A stretch of DNA of 64,000 nucleotides. It comes from Rhizoclosmatium globosum. Taxonomy: Eukaryota > Chytridiomycota > Chytridiomycetes > Chytridiales > Chytriomycetaceae. The DNA is taken from NCBI GenBank assembly GCA_002104985.1, contig MCGO01000136.1:1-64000 (forward strand). The letters are read 5' to 3'. Positions 1-10,181 of the stretch are shown here, in pieces. The stretch's first letter is position 1. Each line of letters starts with the position of its first letter. Made by a program: the position numbers and the translations under genes. The notes under the pieces were generated by a model. It did not search any database, had not been told where the DNA came from, and worked only from the letters and a program-made list of their open reading frames with translations.

Positions 1-882
1 CTCCATATACTGGCAGAACCTAATGAACTTAGGTATGAACTCAAGAATCCTCTTCCCAAAAAATTGTTGGCCACTGTGGTGACAGCTACAGACCTTGCAA
101 AAGCAGTAAACAAAAAAACTAGATCTGGCAATAACACTATGAGCGTGATGCACAGAAGCCTAAATTCTGGGACAGTTGAAAATGTCTTGCAAATTCTAGC
201 CAATGCTGGCTCTCAGCCAAAAGAATCTGACATCTTAGCTCCAGCAAATGCCAAGACAGAGGAGGAACAAGTTACCAAATTAATTGATGCTCTCTGTGAA
301 GCTTTGGTAGGCAGTATTCCCAACCAGTTGATAAGATATCCTGAGAGAATGCAGGAAGTAAAGGATACCAAAAAGCTGACTGTTGAGAATCTAAGAAAGA
401 TTATTGATGATAAGAATGATTATCCTTATTATGTGGTTAAAAGTAACAGTGTTGCCAATGTTAGAAACTATGAAGAGAAGTTGAGAAGATTTGTCAACTT
501 TGACATTGCTGACATCAACAGACTGATTGGAACAAAAGGGACTAAACTCAGCTGCTTGGCAGGTTACTTTGGAGAGCTTGTATTGTACCTTCAAAGTTTC
601 CAATCTATTATCATTTTTGGTTCACAAGCTGAAGGTCAAGCTGCCAAAGATAGATTCAAGACAAAGCTGTTAACTGAAGCCAGAGAAAGACTTGAAGTGT
701 TACCATGTGGAGATCTCAATCCCAGCAACACTCTCTGGACAAGTTTCAATCTTAAAACTGTCCTGGCTCAGATGGAGAAACAATGCAATTTTTAAAGGTA
801 TTCCATCCAAAGAATACAGGTTATCAATACAATGCTAAAACTACAAACTTGATCTTTTTGAAATCAAATAGAAATAAATAAA
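1..882 (+). pseudogene. C-terminal part of the array protein family (family C copy), frameshifted
   Basis: The reading frame is open from base 1 (starting Leu-His-Ile-Leu-Ala) and matches the C-terminal third of the proteins at 6029-9044 (family A) and 10348-11763 (family B). Shared blocks include a YPY.VVK motif, a KL.RF.NF motif, a YFG.L motif, SFQSIIIFGS and EVLPCGDL. Near 752-762 the frame breaks: the original frame ends at 795, while the homologous ending (MQFL, YNAKTTNLIFL) continues in another frame to a TAA near 880. It is therefore a pseudogene or carries a sequencing error. The start lies outside the window. The function is not recognised. Confidence 0.7.
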
Positions 883-910
883 GTGTATAGTACTGTTAAA
901 TCTTTCATCT

Positions 911-1830
911 AAACCTGGTGTAGAATCCTGGTGTAGATGGCTGGTGCAGGTGCAGATGGCTGGTGCAGATGGCTGGTGTAGATGGCTGGTGTAGAATCCT
1001 GGTGTAGAAACCTGGTGTAGATGGCTGGTGTAGATGGCTGGTGTAGATGGCTGGTGTAGAAACCTGGTGTAGATGGCTGGTGTAGATGGCTGGTATAGAT
1101 GGCTGGTGTAGAATCCTGGTGTAGAATCCTGGTGTAGATGGCTGGTGTAGAAACCTGGTGTAGATGGCTGGTGTAGATGGCTGGTGTAGAATCCTGGTGT
1201 AGAAACCTGGTGTAGATGGCTGGTGTAGATGGCTGGTGTAGAATCCTGGTGTAGAATCCTGGTGTAGATGGCTGGTGTAGATGGCTGGTGTAGAATCCTG
1301 GTGTAGAATCCTGGTGTAGATGGCTGGTGTAGATGGCTGGTGTAGATGGCTGGTGTAGATGGCTGGTGTAGAATCCTGGTGTAGAATCCTGGTGTAGATG
1401 GCTGGTGTAGATGGCTGGTGTAGAATCCTGGTGTAGAATCCTGGTGTAGATGGCTGGTGTAGATGGCTGGTGTAGATGGCTGGTGTAGAAACCTGGTGTA
1501 GAAACCTGGTGTAGATGGCTGGTGTAGATGGCTGGTATAGATGGCTGGTGTAGAATCCTGGTGTAGAATCCTGGTGTAGATGGCTGGTGTAGAAACCTGG
1601 TGTAGATGGCTGGTGTAGATGGCTGGTGTAGAATCCTGGTGTAGAATCCTGGTGTAGATGGCTGGTGTAGATGGCTGGTGTAGATGGCTGGTGTAGAATC
1701 CTGGTGTAGAATCCTGGTGTAGATGGCTGGTGTAGAAACCTGGTGTAGAATCCTGGTGTAGAATCCTGGTGTAGATGGCTGGTGTAGAAACCTGGTGTAG
1801 ATGGCTGGTGTAGATGGCTGGTGTAGATGT
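911..1830 (+). repeat. 13-bp minisatellite of family C
   Basis: About 70 head-to-tail 13-bp units alternate between TGGTGTAGATGGC, TGGTGTAGAATCC and TGGTGTAGAAACC. The unit length is not a multiple of three and no long frame crosses the array on the + strand. It lies in the 3' UTR position between the family C stop codon and the terminal module. A shorter version is present at 20950-21250. Confidence 0.95.
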
Positions 1831-1867
1831 GGTTTGATCCTAACTCTCCTAACTCTGGAGTATAGAA

Positions 1868-2053
1868 CTGAGAAATAAGTTAGAAGTATTGCCGTCAGCA
1901 GGTCTTACAACAAATAACGTAATGTGGGCGAGCCTGACCATTGATACTGACCAAGGAAAGATGCAATTCTTACGAGTGTTTCACAGGGATGGTCTTATGG
2001 GTGCAACCTACAGCTCAAAGTCGACTGGGTTGGTTTATCTTCCTTCTGTATAA
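1868..2053 (+). pseudogene. Family B array protein, last about 60 codons only
   Basis: The frame encodes the C-terminal end of the family B protein (EVLPSAGL, MQFLRVFH, GLVYLPSV motifs) and stops with TAA. It is almost identical to 11579-11763 of the longer copy. The rest of the gene is missing because the upstream side is the AGTATAGAA end of the neighbouring segment. It has no start codon and is a remnant. Confidence 0.85.
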
Positions 2054-2176
2054 CATTATTTCTCTCTTATCCAAGGAATAATAAAGACTTTCTGGTTTCC
2101 TTTAAACAAAGACCTCCAAATGATACTTGTAACTATGTGTTTATTTTCAAAACTCTGCAGAGTTACATTGGTACAG

Positions 2177-2230
2177 TGGTTATTCCCTGAGTTGGTAGAT
2201 ATTAACACCCTGGGTTCAACACCCAAAAGG
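2177..2230 (+). other. tRNA-like pol III box region 1 in family B 3' UTR
   Basis: A GAGTTGGTAGA stretch is followed by GGGTTCAACACCC at 2212-2224, which fits the pol III B-box consensus (GGTTCRANNCC). The equivalent in segment B2 is at 11889-11940. It resembles the head of a tRNA-derived SINE. No cloverleaf can be drawn with confidence, so I do not call it a tRNA. Confidence 0.45.
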
Positions 2231-2239
2231 GTGAACTTT

Positions 2240-2360
2240 TGATGGTAGCATGGTAGCATGGTGGCATGGTAGCATGGTAGCATGAATTTTGGTAGCATGG
2301 TAGCATGGTAGCATGAATTTTGGTAGCATGGTAGGATGGTAGCATGGTAGCATGGCACCA
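2240..2360 (+). repeat. GGTAGCAT short tandem repeat, first block of segment B1
   Basis: Repeats of the 8-bp unit GGTAGCAT are interspersed with GAATTTT. The block directly follows the tRNA-like box. The related block in segment B2 (11955-12200) has a different unit number and order, so the array is unstable. Confidence 0.9.
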
Positions 2361-2631
2361 TGAATTTTAGGTATGATGGCAGGATACCAGCAAAGTAGCA
2401 TAGGAGAGAATTCAAGATTAGTGTTAAAAGACTGACTTTTGCAGGTCTAAAAAATATCAGCCTGACTATTTATACTGAACAATTTTTGGTAGCATCATTC
2501 TGATCTTATTGCAACATCCAAAAGCTTTTCAGATTGTTTTTTCAGTAACGTTAGAAATAGTTTATCTATTTTGTGAGGCATGGACTCAATGTAGCTACGT
2601 CTTTTTTTCGTTATGCAAGTTTGATTTAGTA

Positions 2632-2690
2632 CCGTGGTTAATCATTGTGGTAGCAAATGTGAATGCCTCTGGTTCAAACCCCAAAGGGGG
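2632..2690 (+). other. tRNA-like pol III box region 2 in family B 3' UTR
   Basis: TGGTTAATCATTGTGG (A-box-like) is followed by GGTTCAAACCCC at 2671-2682, an exact fit to the B-box consensus. It precedes a second GGTAGCAT block (2693-2850). The same arrangement occurs at 12478-12530 in segment B2. Confidence 0.5.
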
Positions 2691-2692
2691 GC

Positions 2693-2850
2693 TTTTGGTA
2701 GCATGAATTGGTAGCATGGTAGCATGGTAGCATGAATTGGTAGCATGGTAGCATGGTAGCATGAATTGGTAGCATGGTAGCATGGTAGTATGGTAGCATG
2801 GTAGCATGAATTGGTAGCATGGTAGCATGGTAGCATGGTAGCATGGGTCT
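2693..2850 (+). repeat. GGTAGCAT short tandem repeat, second block of segment B1
   Basis: GGTAGCAT units are interrupted by GAATT. The block leads into the terminal module of family B (two CTAACCC motifs and AGTATAGAA). The corresponding block of B2 at 12540-12645 is shorter. Confidence 0.9.
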
Positions 2851-2876
2851 AACCCAACTAACCCAAGAGTATAGAA

Positions 2877-4498
2877 GTGGGTTGCAGGGTAGTGATTGTT
2901 GTTGAGGAAGGTTGGACTTCCGGGATTGAGGCAGGACTGATTGCATTGGATTGTGTGGACTTAGGGGCTTGTTCGGCACTGATTGTAGTAGAGGCATGAA
3001 TAGATGAACTTTGGTGGCTTCCATGTGACTTGGTAAGCCAAAAATCTTTGTCAAATGTGTTATTTCCATATCCAAACAGACTTCCAGATGATGCATGTTG
3101 ATTCACATTGACTGCTTCAGCCACAGACGGGCCAAGTGGGGGAAGATTTGAAGGAGCTTGGGTTGGAGTATTCAAAAGATTATCCAAAGATGGGAAGAAA
3201 CCTCCTTGATTCAATGTTGATCCAAAAAATGGTGAATCTGTTCATAACGTCAGGAGGAATTCATTTGCTAATAACACTCTGCTTACCTAGAGCTGATGAT
3301 CTATTTTCTTCAAGCATAGCAATTCTGGTAAGGGCTTGATTAAGCATTGTTTTCAGTTGGGTAACTTCTTGGCGAAGTTGTAAACTTTCTTGCTCTTGAA
3401 TAGAGTGGTTGAAGTATGGCTTCAAATCAAAAAGTTAACCATACACAAAAACCAAGATTCTGTTGCTCACATTGCCAAAATTACCCAATTGCATGGGAAA
3501 AGGTTGATGAGAAGAAGACTGAGAAGTCTTCTGTGTTTCACTAAAGTAAAGAAGTAAATCGGCTTGCTGTTGCTGGGTATGTCCTTGATAAAGAGATGGC
3601 CCAAAAGAAGCACCTTGACCTTGTTCAGATCCTTGTTTTTGAGTTAAGGATGTGGCTGGCTGACAATAAGGTTGTAGTTGGGATGGTTGTGCAAGACCTT
3701 GACTTTGAAGTTGATGGTGACGTGCTTGTGGCACATGCTGATATGATACAGGTTGTAAAAGAACATGAAGCTCAGACTGAGGTAGTTCCTGAAGACGATT
3801 TTGGCGTGAGTTTGGAGATTGTGGCCCTGTTTGATCTTCATGCAACTGTGGCTGAGGTATTTCCTGAACAACATTTGGGTGTGGGTTTTGATTTAGTGTT
3901 CCAGGTTCACTCTGTGGTACAGATATAGCTTGGTCAGCATGTGGAACTTGATTTAGTAAAACTTGCTGCTGTTCTGGGGCCTGTGCAAACTGTTCTTGGA
4001 CCTGGATTTGTTGGGCCTGTTCTTGAATCAGTGGGGGATGGGCCAATTGTTCCTGTTCAGGATCTTGGAGCCCCTGGTCTTGCTCAATCTGTCCTTGTAC
4101 TTGGTCATCACCGCCCACATTTAGTGGATGCCTTTTTTTATGGGCATTGCAGCAGTACTTTCGCATTTGTTTCTGTTTGTTGTCTTTTGTGACCATCCAG
4201 AGTAAAACTGGCAGATCTCCAATAACATTATTGATCTGATCAGCCAAAGGACTGAGTCTGCTCAAAGTGGTATGTGTCCAAATTTCCCGGTCTCGATGGT
4301 TAGTACAGGGTTGAGAATTTGCTCTCCCTCCAGGGCACTAAAGGGGTTGATTAAGTATTGCAGCAGGTACTGCCGTAATAAGAAACTTACAGTATTGATT
4401 CCATATGAAAATTCTTGTCCTTCAACCATTACACGCAGCCCTGTTGGTCTTGTAGGAGGGCCATCCCATTGTAGAATGCGAGTTGGAGCCTGGGCCAT
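2877..4498 (-). pseudogene. Gln/Ser-rich putative regulator of family A, 3'-truncated copy
   Basis: Exon 1 is 4391-4498, exon 2 is 3471-4337, exon 3 is 3287-3419 and exon 4 runs from 3237 to the break at 2877. All introns are GT...AG and keep frame. Exon 1-2 gives an N-terminal domain with several Cys/His (CPGG, QPC, YCCNAHKKRH). A long Gln-rich stretch follows, then a short coiled-coil segment in exon 3 (EQESLQLRQEVTQLKTML) and Ser/Thr/Pro-rich sequence. The layout suggests a nuclear DNA-binding or transcription protein, but I do not recognise the family. The 3' exons present in the A2 copy are missing here, since 2876/2877 is an array junction. Confidence 0.6.
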
Positions 4499-4612
4499 TA
4501 TATTCTATTTATTGGAATAAGTGAAACATTGAGTTTAAATAACCCTCATACCTTTGTGGGAGTACAAAGAGAGAGAAAAAAAGGAGAAGAAGGACCAGGT
4601 ATAACAAATGGT

Positions 4613-5195
4613 GTAACAGGACTCTGTTGCAGGACGGTGTTGCAGGACGGTGTAACAGGACTCTGTTGCAGGACGGTGTAACAGGACTCTGTTGCAGGAC
4701 GGTGTAACAGGACTCTGTTGCAGGACGGTGTAACAGGACTCTGTTGCAGGACGGTGTTGCAGGACGGAGTTGCAGGACTGTGTTGCAGGACGGAGTTGCA
4801 GGACTGTGTTGCAGGACTGTGTTGCAGGACTGTGTTGCAGGACTTTGCCAGGAAAGAGCAGGACGTAGGATGCTGAATGCAAGGCAGAACAATATCGAGC
4901 AATGAACAATAGAAGACGTAGACCACAGACTGAAAGACAGGAAAGGATAATGAAAGGATAGAGTATTAAAGAACGTTAGAGACAAGAGATCAAACTGAAG
5001 TAAGTACCAGTATGGACCAGGCAAAAGAGTGCGGAGGATGCCAAATGGCTGATGAAATTTTTCTGTCTCATATGCAGGACGCTGTCACAGGACGCTCTTA
5101 GAGGACGCTGTTGCAGGACTGTGTAACAGGACTCTGTTGCCGGACTGTGTAACAGGACTATGTTGCAGGACTCTGTTGCAGGACGCTCTCTGTGA
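4613..5195 (+). repeat. 13-bp minisatellite blocks upstream of the Gln-rich gene (A1)
   Basis: Units of the form CAGGACGGTGTTG / CAGGACTCTGTTG repeat at about 4613-4850 and again at 5081-5190. They lie between the two divergent family A genes. Long frames seen here are repeat artefacts: the 13-bp unit cycles through all frames. The A2 copy has one unit fewer in this stretch. Confidence 0.9.
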
Positions 5196-5562
5196 TAAAA
5201 AAAGATAGCAAGCACAAAAACTGAATCATACTATTAAATCATAAAGAAATACATATAATTGACTAGTTTCTGCATTTACAGCATTCGGATATTCTCTGTT
5301 CCCTTGCAACTACATTGGTGTCAAGTACACGTGAACCACAAAAGGATGGCAAGAACAAAAACTGAATCAAACCATTAAACCATATAGAAATACATATAAT
5401 TGACCAGTTCTGTATTTTCAGACATTAAAAATAGATTGTTTGATTAATTTGTGTTTTACTCAGAAAACTAAGGCTCGATTAAATGGAGAATTTAGTGTAT
5501 CATTCATAATTGATCATTTGGGTTCTCTGATTGCTCAATTTTCTCAAGTAGTATTTCTAGGG

Positions 5563-5935
5563 TAGAGGACACTGAGAGGACGCTGTTAGAGGACGGTATT
5601 AGAGGACAGTAACCTGGAGGACGGTATTAGAGGACGGTATTCCCTAGAGGACGGTATTAGAGGACAGTATTAGAGGACGCTGTTGGAGGACGGTATTAGA
5701 GGACGGTATTAGAGGACGCTGTTGGAGGACACTGTTAGAGGACGCTGTTAGAGGACGGTATTAGAGGACAGTAACCTGGAGGACGGTATTAGAGGACGGT
5801 ATTCCCTAGAGGACGGTATTAGAGGACGGTATTAGAGGACGCTGTTGGAGGACACTGTTAGAGGACGCTGTTAGAGGACGCTGTTAGAGGACGGTATTAG
5901 AGGACGGTATTAGAGGACGGTATTGGAGGACACAG
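5563..5935 (+). repeat. 13-bp minisatellite just upstream of the plus-strand gene (A1)
   Basis: About 28 units of GAGGACGGTATTA / GAGGACGCTGTTA run to within about 95 bp of the start codon at 6029. The sequence includes a higher-order repeat, as a block around 5577-5700 recurs at 5750-5880. The position suggests it lies in the promoter or 5' UTR. Confidence 0.9.
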
Positions 5936-6028
5936 CCAAAATTGTCACTTGAATTGTCATTCACCAAACAAACACTATAAAGACAGGCCTTGATACTCCA
6001 TAGTAGAATCATTCAAACCCTTCACAAA

Positions 6029-9000
6029 ATGGCTCATTGGCCTCCAATTGACCCGGATACTGATTCATTGTCTGAATCGTCCAGTGACTCCAGTGCTTCC
6101 TCATCCAACACCTCAGAAGATGATGATGAGCTGTTGTTTGTATATGATGCTGCGCAGGACACCAACAGTGAAGTATTCAGTTGAACATTCTCAATATTAA
6201 TTGAACTTTTTTACAGCCTACCGGCTTAATCCTTCTAAAATATTTTGCATCCAAGACATTCTTTCATTCCGAAACTATGAGACTCAGAGTCTATGGCTGG
6301 CAAGCTTACACCTTCTCCTAAAGAGTGATATTAGTGAAATGTGGGAGTCTCATATTCTTACAAATATTGGTACATTGATTGATTCTCTCCATCCCAATAT
6401 GGAGTGGAGACAGCAGGCCATAGTTAACTTGGTTGAATCCATTCCTCAAGCCCAAATCCCTTCTGTGTCCTTTGAAACTGCTGTCAACAGTCATAAGCAA
6501 ATGTTTACAAGGCATGGCTTGAAGCCTACAACGGATAAATCAAAAATTGATATTTCTATTAATGCTCAAACTCCTAAAATGAAAAAGTTTATTGAGCTAG
6601 TGACTGGAAAGATTCCCCATATTGTGAAATGGGGAAACACTGCACTGCATGCACAGCTCATATCTGACTACTCTTGTGATATAGACTCAGATATCACAGT
6701 TACTAGAAACTTGGAAGATATACTTCCCCAGGGAATGTATAAGCTGTTACCCAAATCTGATTTCAAGTATATTCTGGACAAAAAGGTGAGCACGTTGTTT
6801 CAACAACCTTATCTAACTTCTGTTTAGCTTGGTTGTATGATTGATCAACCAACTGGAGATGTGGATGCACGTGGCCAACCTATTTTGGAACCAGTGGATC
6901 TTGCAGACATTCCAAATTTTCAAATAGGAGAGGGAGAGAGGTTTCGCTTGTATATCACATACAATAAGTGCCCAGAAAACTTTACTCTGTCTCAATTCCA
7001 AACACTTCTTTGGGATCATGGAATCAGACCAGTACTTGCTGATATCCTTCCCCTTGCAACTTTACAACGTGTCTCAAATGACTCTCATGGGCTTCAAATC
7101 AATGCAATGGTTGGACGTCCTGGACTTCGATTTCCTTCTGTCACTGTTGAAGGAAAATACCTTGCTGGATTTACAGAAAAATTCAAGAGATTGTTAAATA
7201 CACAAAATATACCAAGAATTGCAGAATTGAAGACGGCATTGGGTGATTTTCGGTTCATTGGTGTTCATCAAGGTGTAAAGGATTTGTACACATCTGAAAT
7301 TTATATGGGCCCCCCATCTGCATGGAGAGATGGAAATCCAATGTATAAACGTAAAAATACAGCTGTAGGTATTGCATCAACTCCAAGAACTAGATTTACA
7401 GTTGTTGATGGTGCCATCAACATGATGTTTGAAAGTCAAAATCCTAGTGAGGGAATTACTACTCTTGCTCCTGTCAGTAACTGGGAAGCTTTACTCACAT
7501 CTTTGGGGTTTTCTGTTGAAAGAGAGATAATGTTGGATTGTGTTCACATTGGAGGATTGAAAGCTGTCCCCACTCAAAATTGTGCTTATGAAGGTGTTTT
7601 CAAGGTTATAATCTATTCTGGTTTCAAGTATCAGACCATTGATCATGTTGACGCAAAACATGGGTTCAGCAGCATATCTGTTGAGGAAATCATGAACAAC
7701 TCTGATTCTCTTCGTAAAAAAGTTGTAGCTTTCCAGAACCATCTGCGTAAGGCAGTTGATATGTGTTTTGGGATGCGATGTGAAGTCAGAGGTGAAGAAG
7801 GGGCTGTTGCGGCATTCCTGCAGGACTTTAAAAATAAGGTCCAACAGTTTGATCGGCTTGCAAGATCTACACTTTTGATTGTTGAAAGAACAAAGGACTT
7901 GATTCAGTACATTGACATTCAATCGCAAGCACTTTTGAGTTTGGCTGACGTTGCTTATGCCTTGCAGTCCCGCCATTCTAGACTAAAGCCATACTGGATG
8001 GAATTAGCAAATTACATCCAAAAAGAGTTTCTTTGTTTGGTTTCAAAGCCAAGAGGTTATTACACACCCAACTTTGACTTGTTCACTCTCCATTACTTTA
8101 CTCAACAAGTCCATGCTTTCGGGAGTGTACCATATCAAGCCTTTCCCCTGCTTCAGATTTTGGCTAATCCACAGTCTCTGAATGATGAATTCAGAGATCC
8201 ATTGCCAAAGAGTTTGGTTCCCAAGTTTGTTGACAAGGCCGCTCTTGTCAAGTATTCCAAGAAAAAGAAAAGCAAAGGAAAGAATAATCCTGAATCTGTG
8301 TTGCATCAGTCATTTGCCCCTGATAGGGTGGCACATATTATGGATATTGTCAGAACAATACAATCTCAGCCAAGGGTCACAGACATTCTTGTAACACCAA
8401 ATGCTCGGACTGTTGATGAACTAGTTACTCAAATGATAGACATGCTTTTTGATGGTCTTATAGAAGATTTGCCTGAAAATATGATTCGGTTTCCTGAAAA
8501 TATGCAGCAAGTAAAGAGTCGGAAGATGCTGACTGTTGATGCTCTGAGACTGATTGTTGACAACAAAAATGCTTACCCCTATCACCTGGTAAAGGGAATA
8601 TTTGGAAATCGGGTGAAATGTTATGACGACAAGTTGGCAAGATTTATCAATTTTGATGAACAAGAAGTGGCTTCCTTTTTTCAGTCCCCACCAAATAGAT
8701 CAACAAGACTGGGACGTTATTCAAAGTACTTCGGATTACTCCTGGAACAACTACGTTCTTTTCAATCTATCATTATTTATGGTAGCAGAAATGAGGCCAA
8801 TTCAGCCAAGGAGACATTGAAGAATAAGCTTGTTGCTGAAGCAAGGAAAAGATTTGAGGTGTTGCCATGTGGTGACCTTGATCCCAATCATGCAGTTTGG
8901 GCATGTTCTAATCTTAATTTGCCTGGTGAAAGAAGAATGCAATTCCTGCGAATGTATCATATTGATGGAAGAGGAATACCATATAATGCCAAAACTAATG

Positions 9001-9044
9001 GTTTAATTTATCTTCCGTCCGCAAAACAGAATGTAGTTGTATAG
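6029..9044 (+). CDS. Family A array protein, about 974 aa, unrecognised family (intact copy)
   Basis: The ATG at 6029 opens an acidic Ser-rich N-terminus (MAHWPP... then an SSSDSSASSS-type stretch). A short intron ends at 6216 (donor about 6168 or 6180; both keep frame), and a second intron is at 6786-6827 (GTGAGC...TTTAG). Exon 3 (6828-9044) holds most of the protein and ends in TAG. The C-terminal third is shared with family B and C proteins. I see no RT (a Y-D-D at 'CYDDKL' is YEE/YEK in the others), helicase, transposase DDE or nuclease motif. A central Lys-rich patch (YSKKKKSKGK) could be a nuclear localisation signal. It is divergent from the Gln-rich gene, with minisatellites between them. 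Its conservation across three element families implies a core role in the element. Confidence 0.75.
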
Positions 9045-9177
9045 TTTATTTGTGTTGCTTTAATTTGTATCGGTGTTTTAGTTTCAGAAATAGAATACAC
9101 TTTTGATAACCTTTCCTCATGTTGCAGAAAAATTCAAAACAATATTGCAGAACTTTTTTGCAGACTGCAATCAGAAT

Positions 9178-9575
9178 CAGAGGACAGTAACCTGGAGGAC
9201 GCTGTTGGAGGACGGTAACCTGGAGGACGCTGTTGGAGGACGCTGTAGGAGGACGGTAACACAGGACGCTGTTGGAGGACGCTGTAGGAGGACGGTAACA
9301 CAGGACGCTGTTGGAGGACGGTAACACAGGACGCTGTTGGAGGACAGTAACACAGGACGCTGTTGGAGGACGGTAACCTGGAGGACGCTGTTGGAGGACG
9401 GTAACCTGGAGGACGCTGTTGGAGGACGCTGTTGGAGGACGCTGTAGGAGGACAGTAACACAGGACGCTGTTGGAGGACGGTAACCTGGAGGACGCTGTT
9501 GGAGGACGCTGTTGGAGGACGCTGTTGGAGGACGGTAACCTGGAGGACGCTGTTGGAGGACGGTAACACAGGAGG
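9178..9575 (+). repeat. 13-bp minisatellite between the two plus-strand genes (A1)
   Basis: Units alternate between GAGGACGCTGTTG, GAGGACGGTAACC and CAGGACGCTGTTG, about 30 in total. The A2 copy (19878-20235) is about 42 bp shorter and has a different unit order. The block separates the stop codon at 9044 from the small ORF at 9602. Confidence 0.9.
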
Positions 9576-9601
9576 GAGGAAAGACTTTTTTAATCACCAA
9601 A

Positions 9602-9907
9602 ATGATCATTGAAATTGATAGAGACACATTGATGGATGGCTATCAGGCTGCCCTGCGTTTCATTAAGCATCTGGAGGCCATTGTGAAGGAGCAATCAGAG
9701 CAGATTCATGACCTTAATGAGGAAATAGGCACAGTGAATCATGGCAACTCTGAGCTGGAGCAAAAATTGAAGCAAGTCACTGCCTCATTGGATCAACTCA
9801 GGCAAATGCAAGTTCTGCAGGGAACAATTGAAGATGCTTCTCAAAGTGGATCAAAGAGAAGGCACTCAAGTACAAAAGCCAAAATTGAGTATACAGTTCA
9901 ACAGTGA
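9602..9907 (+). CDS. Small coiled-coil protein, 101 aa (family A)
   Basis: The ATG at 9602 opens a 101-codon frame ending in TGA. Residues about 15-80 show heptad-like spacing of Leu/Ile with many Glu/Lys/Gln (for example VKEQSEQIHDLNEEIG), typical of a coiled coil. The C-terminus is basic (KRRHSSTKAK). It is identical in sequence at 20260-20565 in A2. It could be a dimerising accessory factor of the element. There is no recognised family. Confidence 0.6.
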   Translation: MIIEIDRDTLMDGYQAALRFIKHLEAIVKEQSEQIHDLNEEIGTVNHGNSELEQKLKQVTASLDQLRQMQVLQGTIEDASQSGSKRRHSSTKAKIEYTVQQ

Positions 9908-10093
9908 AGTAATGTTGCTGAAAGTGGGCATATTCAATGGCATATTAAATAAACATACTGATATTCTCTGAATTTACTCTCTGAATTAACCACCATACAT
10001 AGAGTGTGACTGAAATATCATCCTGTTAAAGTGTCACCTCCTGTGCCTATGTGCCATCACATGTAGATTTCCATCCCTCAGAATAAACATTTT

Positions 10094-10150
10094 TGGCTTA
10101 GTTGGTATGTAACACTGCTTTCGCTCGCGAGGTGGTGGGATCAAACCCAC
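10094..10150 (+). other. tRNA-like A-box/B-box module near the 3' end of A1
   Basis: TGGCTTAGTTGG at 10094-10105 matches the tRNA A box. GGGATCAAACCC at 10137-10148 is B-box-like, with normal spacing between the two and the look of a degenerate tRNA head. The A2 counterpart is at 20751-20808. It may drive pol III transcription of the 3' tail, as in tRNA-derived SINEs. Confidence 0.5.
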
Positions 10151-10181
10151 TAGAGGGTAGCGTCCCCTGCACACAACGTTA

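Larger units (their letters stand above)
1..1867 (+). mobile_element. Array segment C1 (family C, 3' part, runs off the window start)
   Basis: The segment consists of the 3' end of a coding region (1-882), an AATAAA-containing 3' UTR, a long 13-bp minisatellite (about 911-1830) and the terminal module ending in AGTATAGAA at 1859-1867. The sequence after 1867 is the middle of a different family (B), so 1867/1868 is a junction. The same terminal module ends two shorter family C fragments at 21285 and 21352. Boundaries come from comparison with those copies. That it is a mobile element is inference from the repeated 3'-end/5'-truncation pattern. Confidence 0.65.
1868..2876 (+). mobile_element. 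Array segment B1 (family B, strongly 5'-truncated)
   Basis: The segment begins inside the last about 60 codons of the family B ORF, fused directly to the AGTATAGAA end of segment C1. Family B sequence then runs through the stop codon at 2051-2053, a 3' UTR with two tRNA-like boxes and GGTAGCAT repeats, and ends with AGTATAGAA at 2868-2876. It is nearly identical to the 3' part of segment B2 (11579-12675). Confidence 0.7.

Noticed and set aside
911..1830. CRISPR-like array
   Set aside because: Units are directly adjacent 13-mers without unique spacers, in a eukaryotic context.
3596..4192. Plus-strand ORFs of 110 and 83 codons (copied at 14309-14905)
   Set aside because: They are antisense to the Gln-rich exon; the minus-strand exon chain with consistent splice sites explains the region.
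4509..5215. Long minus-strand frames of repeated PATESC/TVLQQ type
   Set aside because: They are produced by the 13-bp minisatellite, which is open in several frames at once; no coding character outside the repeat.
8575..8650. Y-D-D in the family A protein (CYDDKL) as a reverse-transcriptase active site
   Set aside because: The position is YEE in family C and YEK in family B, and no other RT motif surrounds it.
9046..9627. Minus-strand frame of 193 codons rich in RPPGY/ASSNSVL
   Set aside because: Minisatellite artefact on the strand opposite the real genes.
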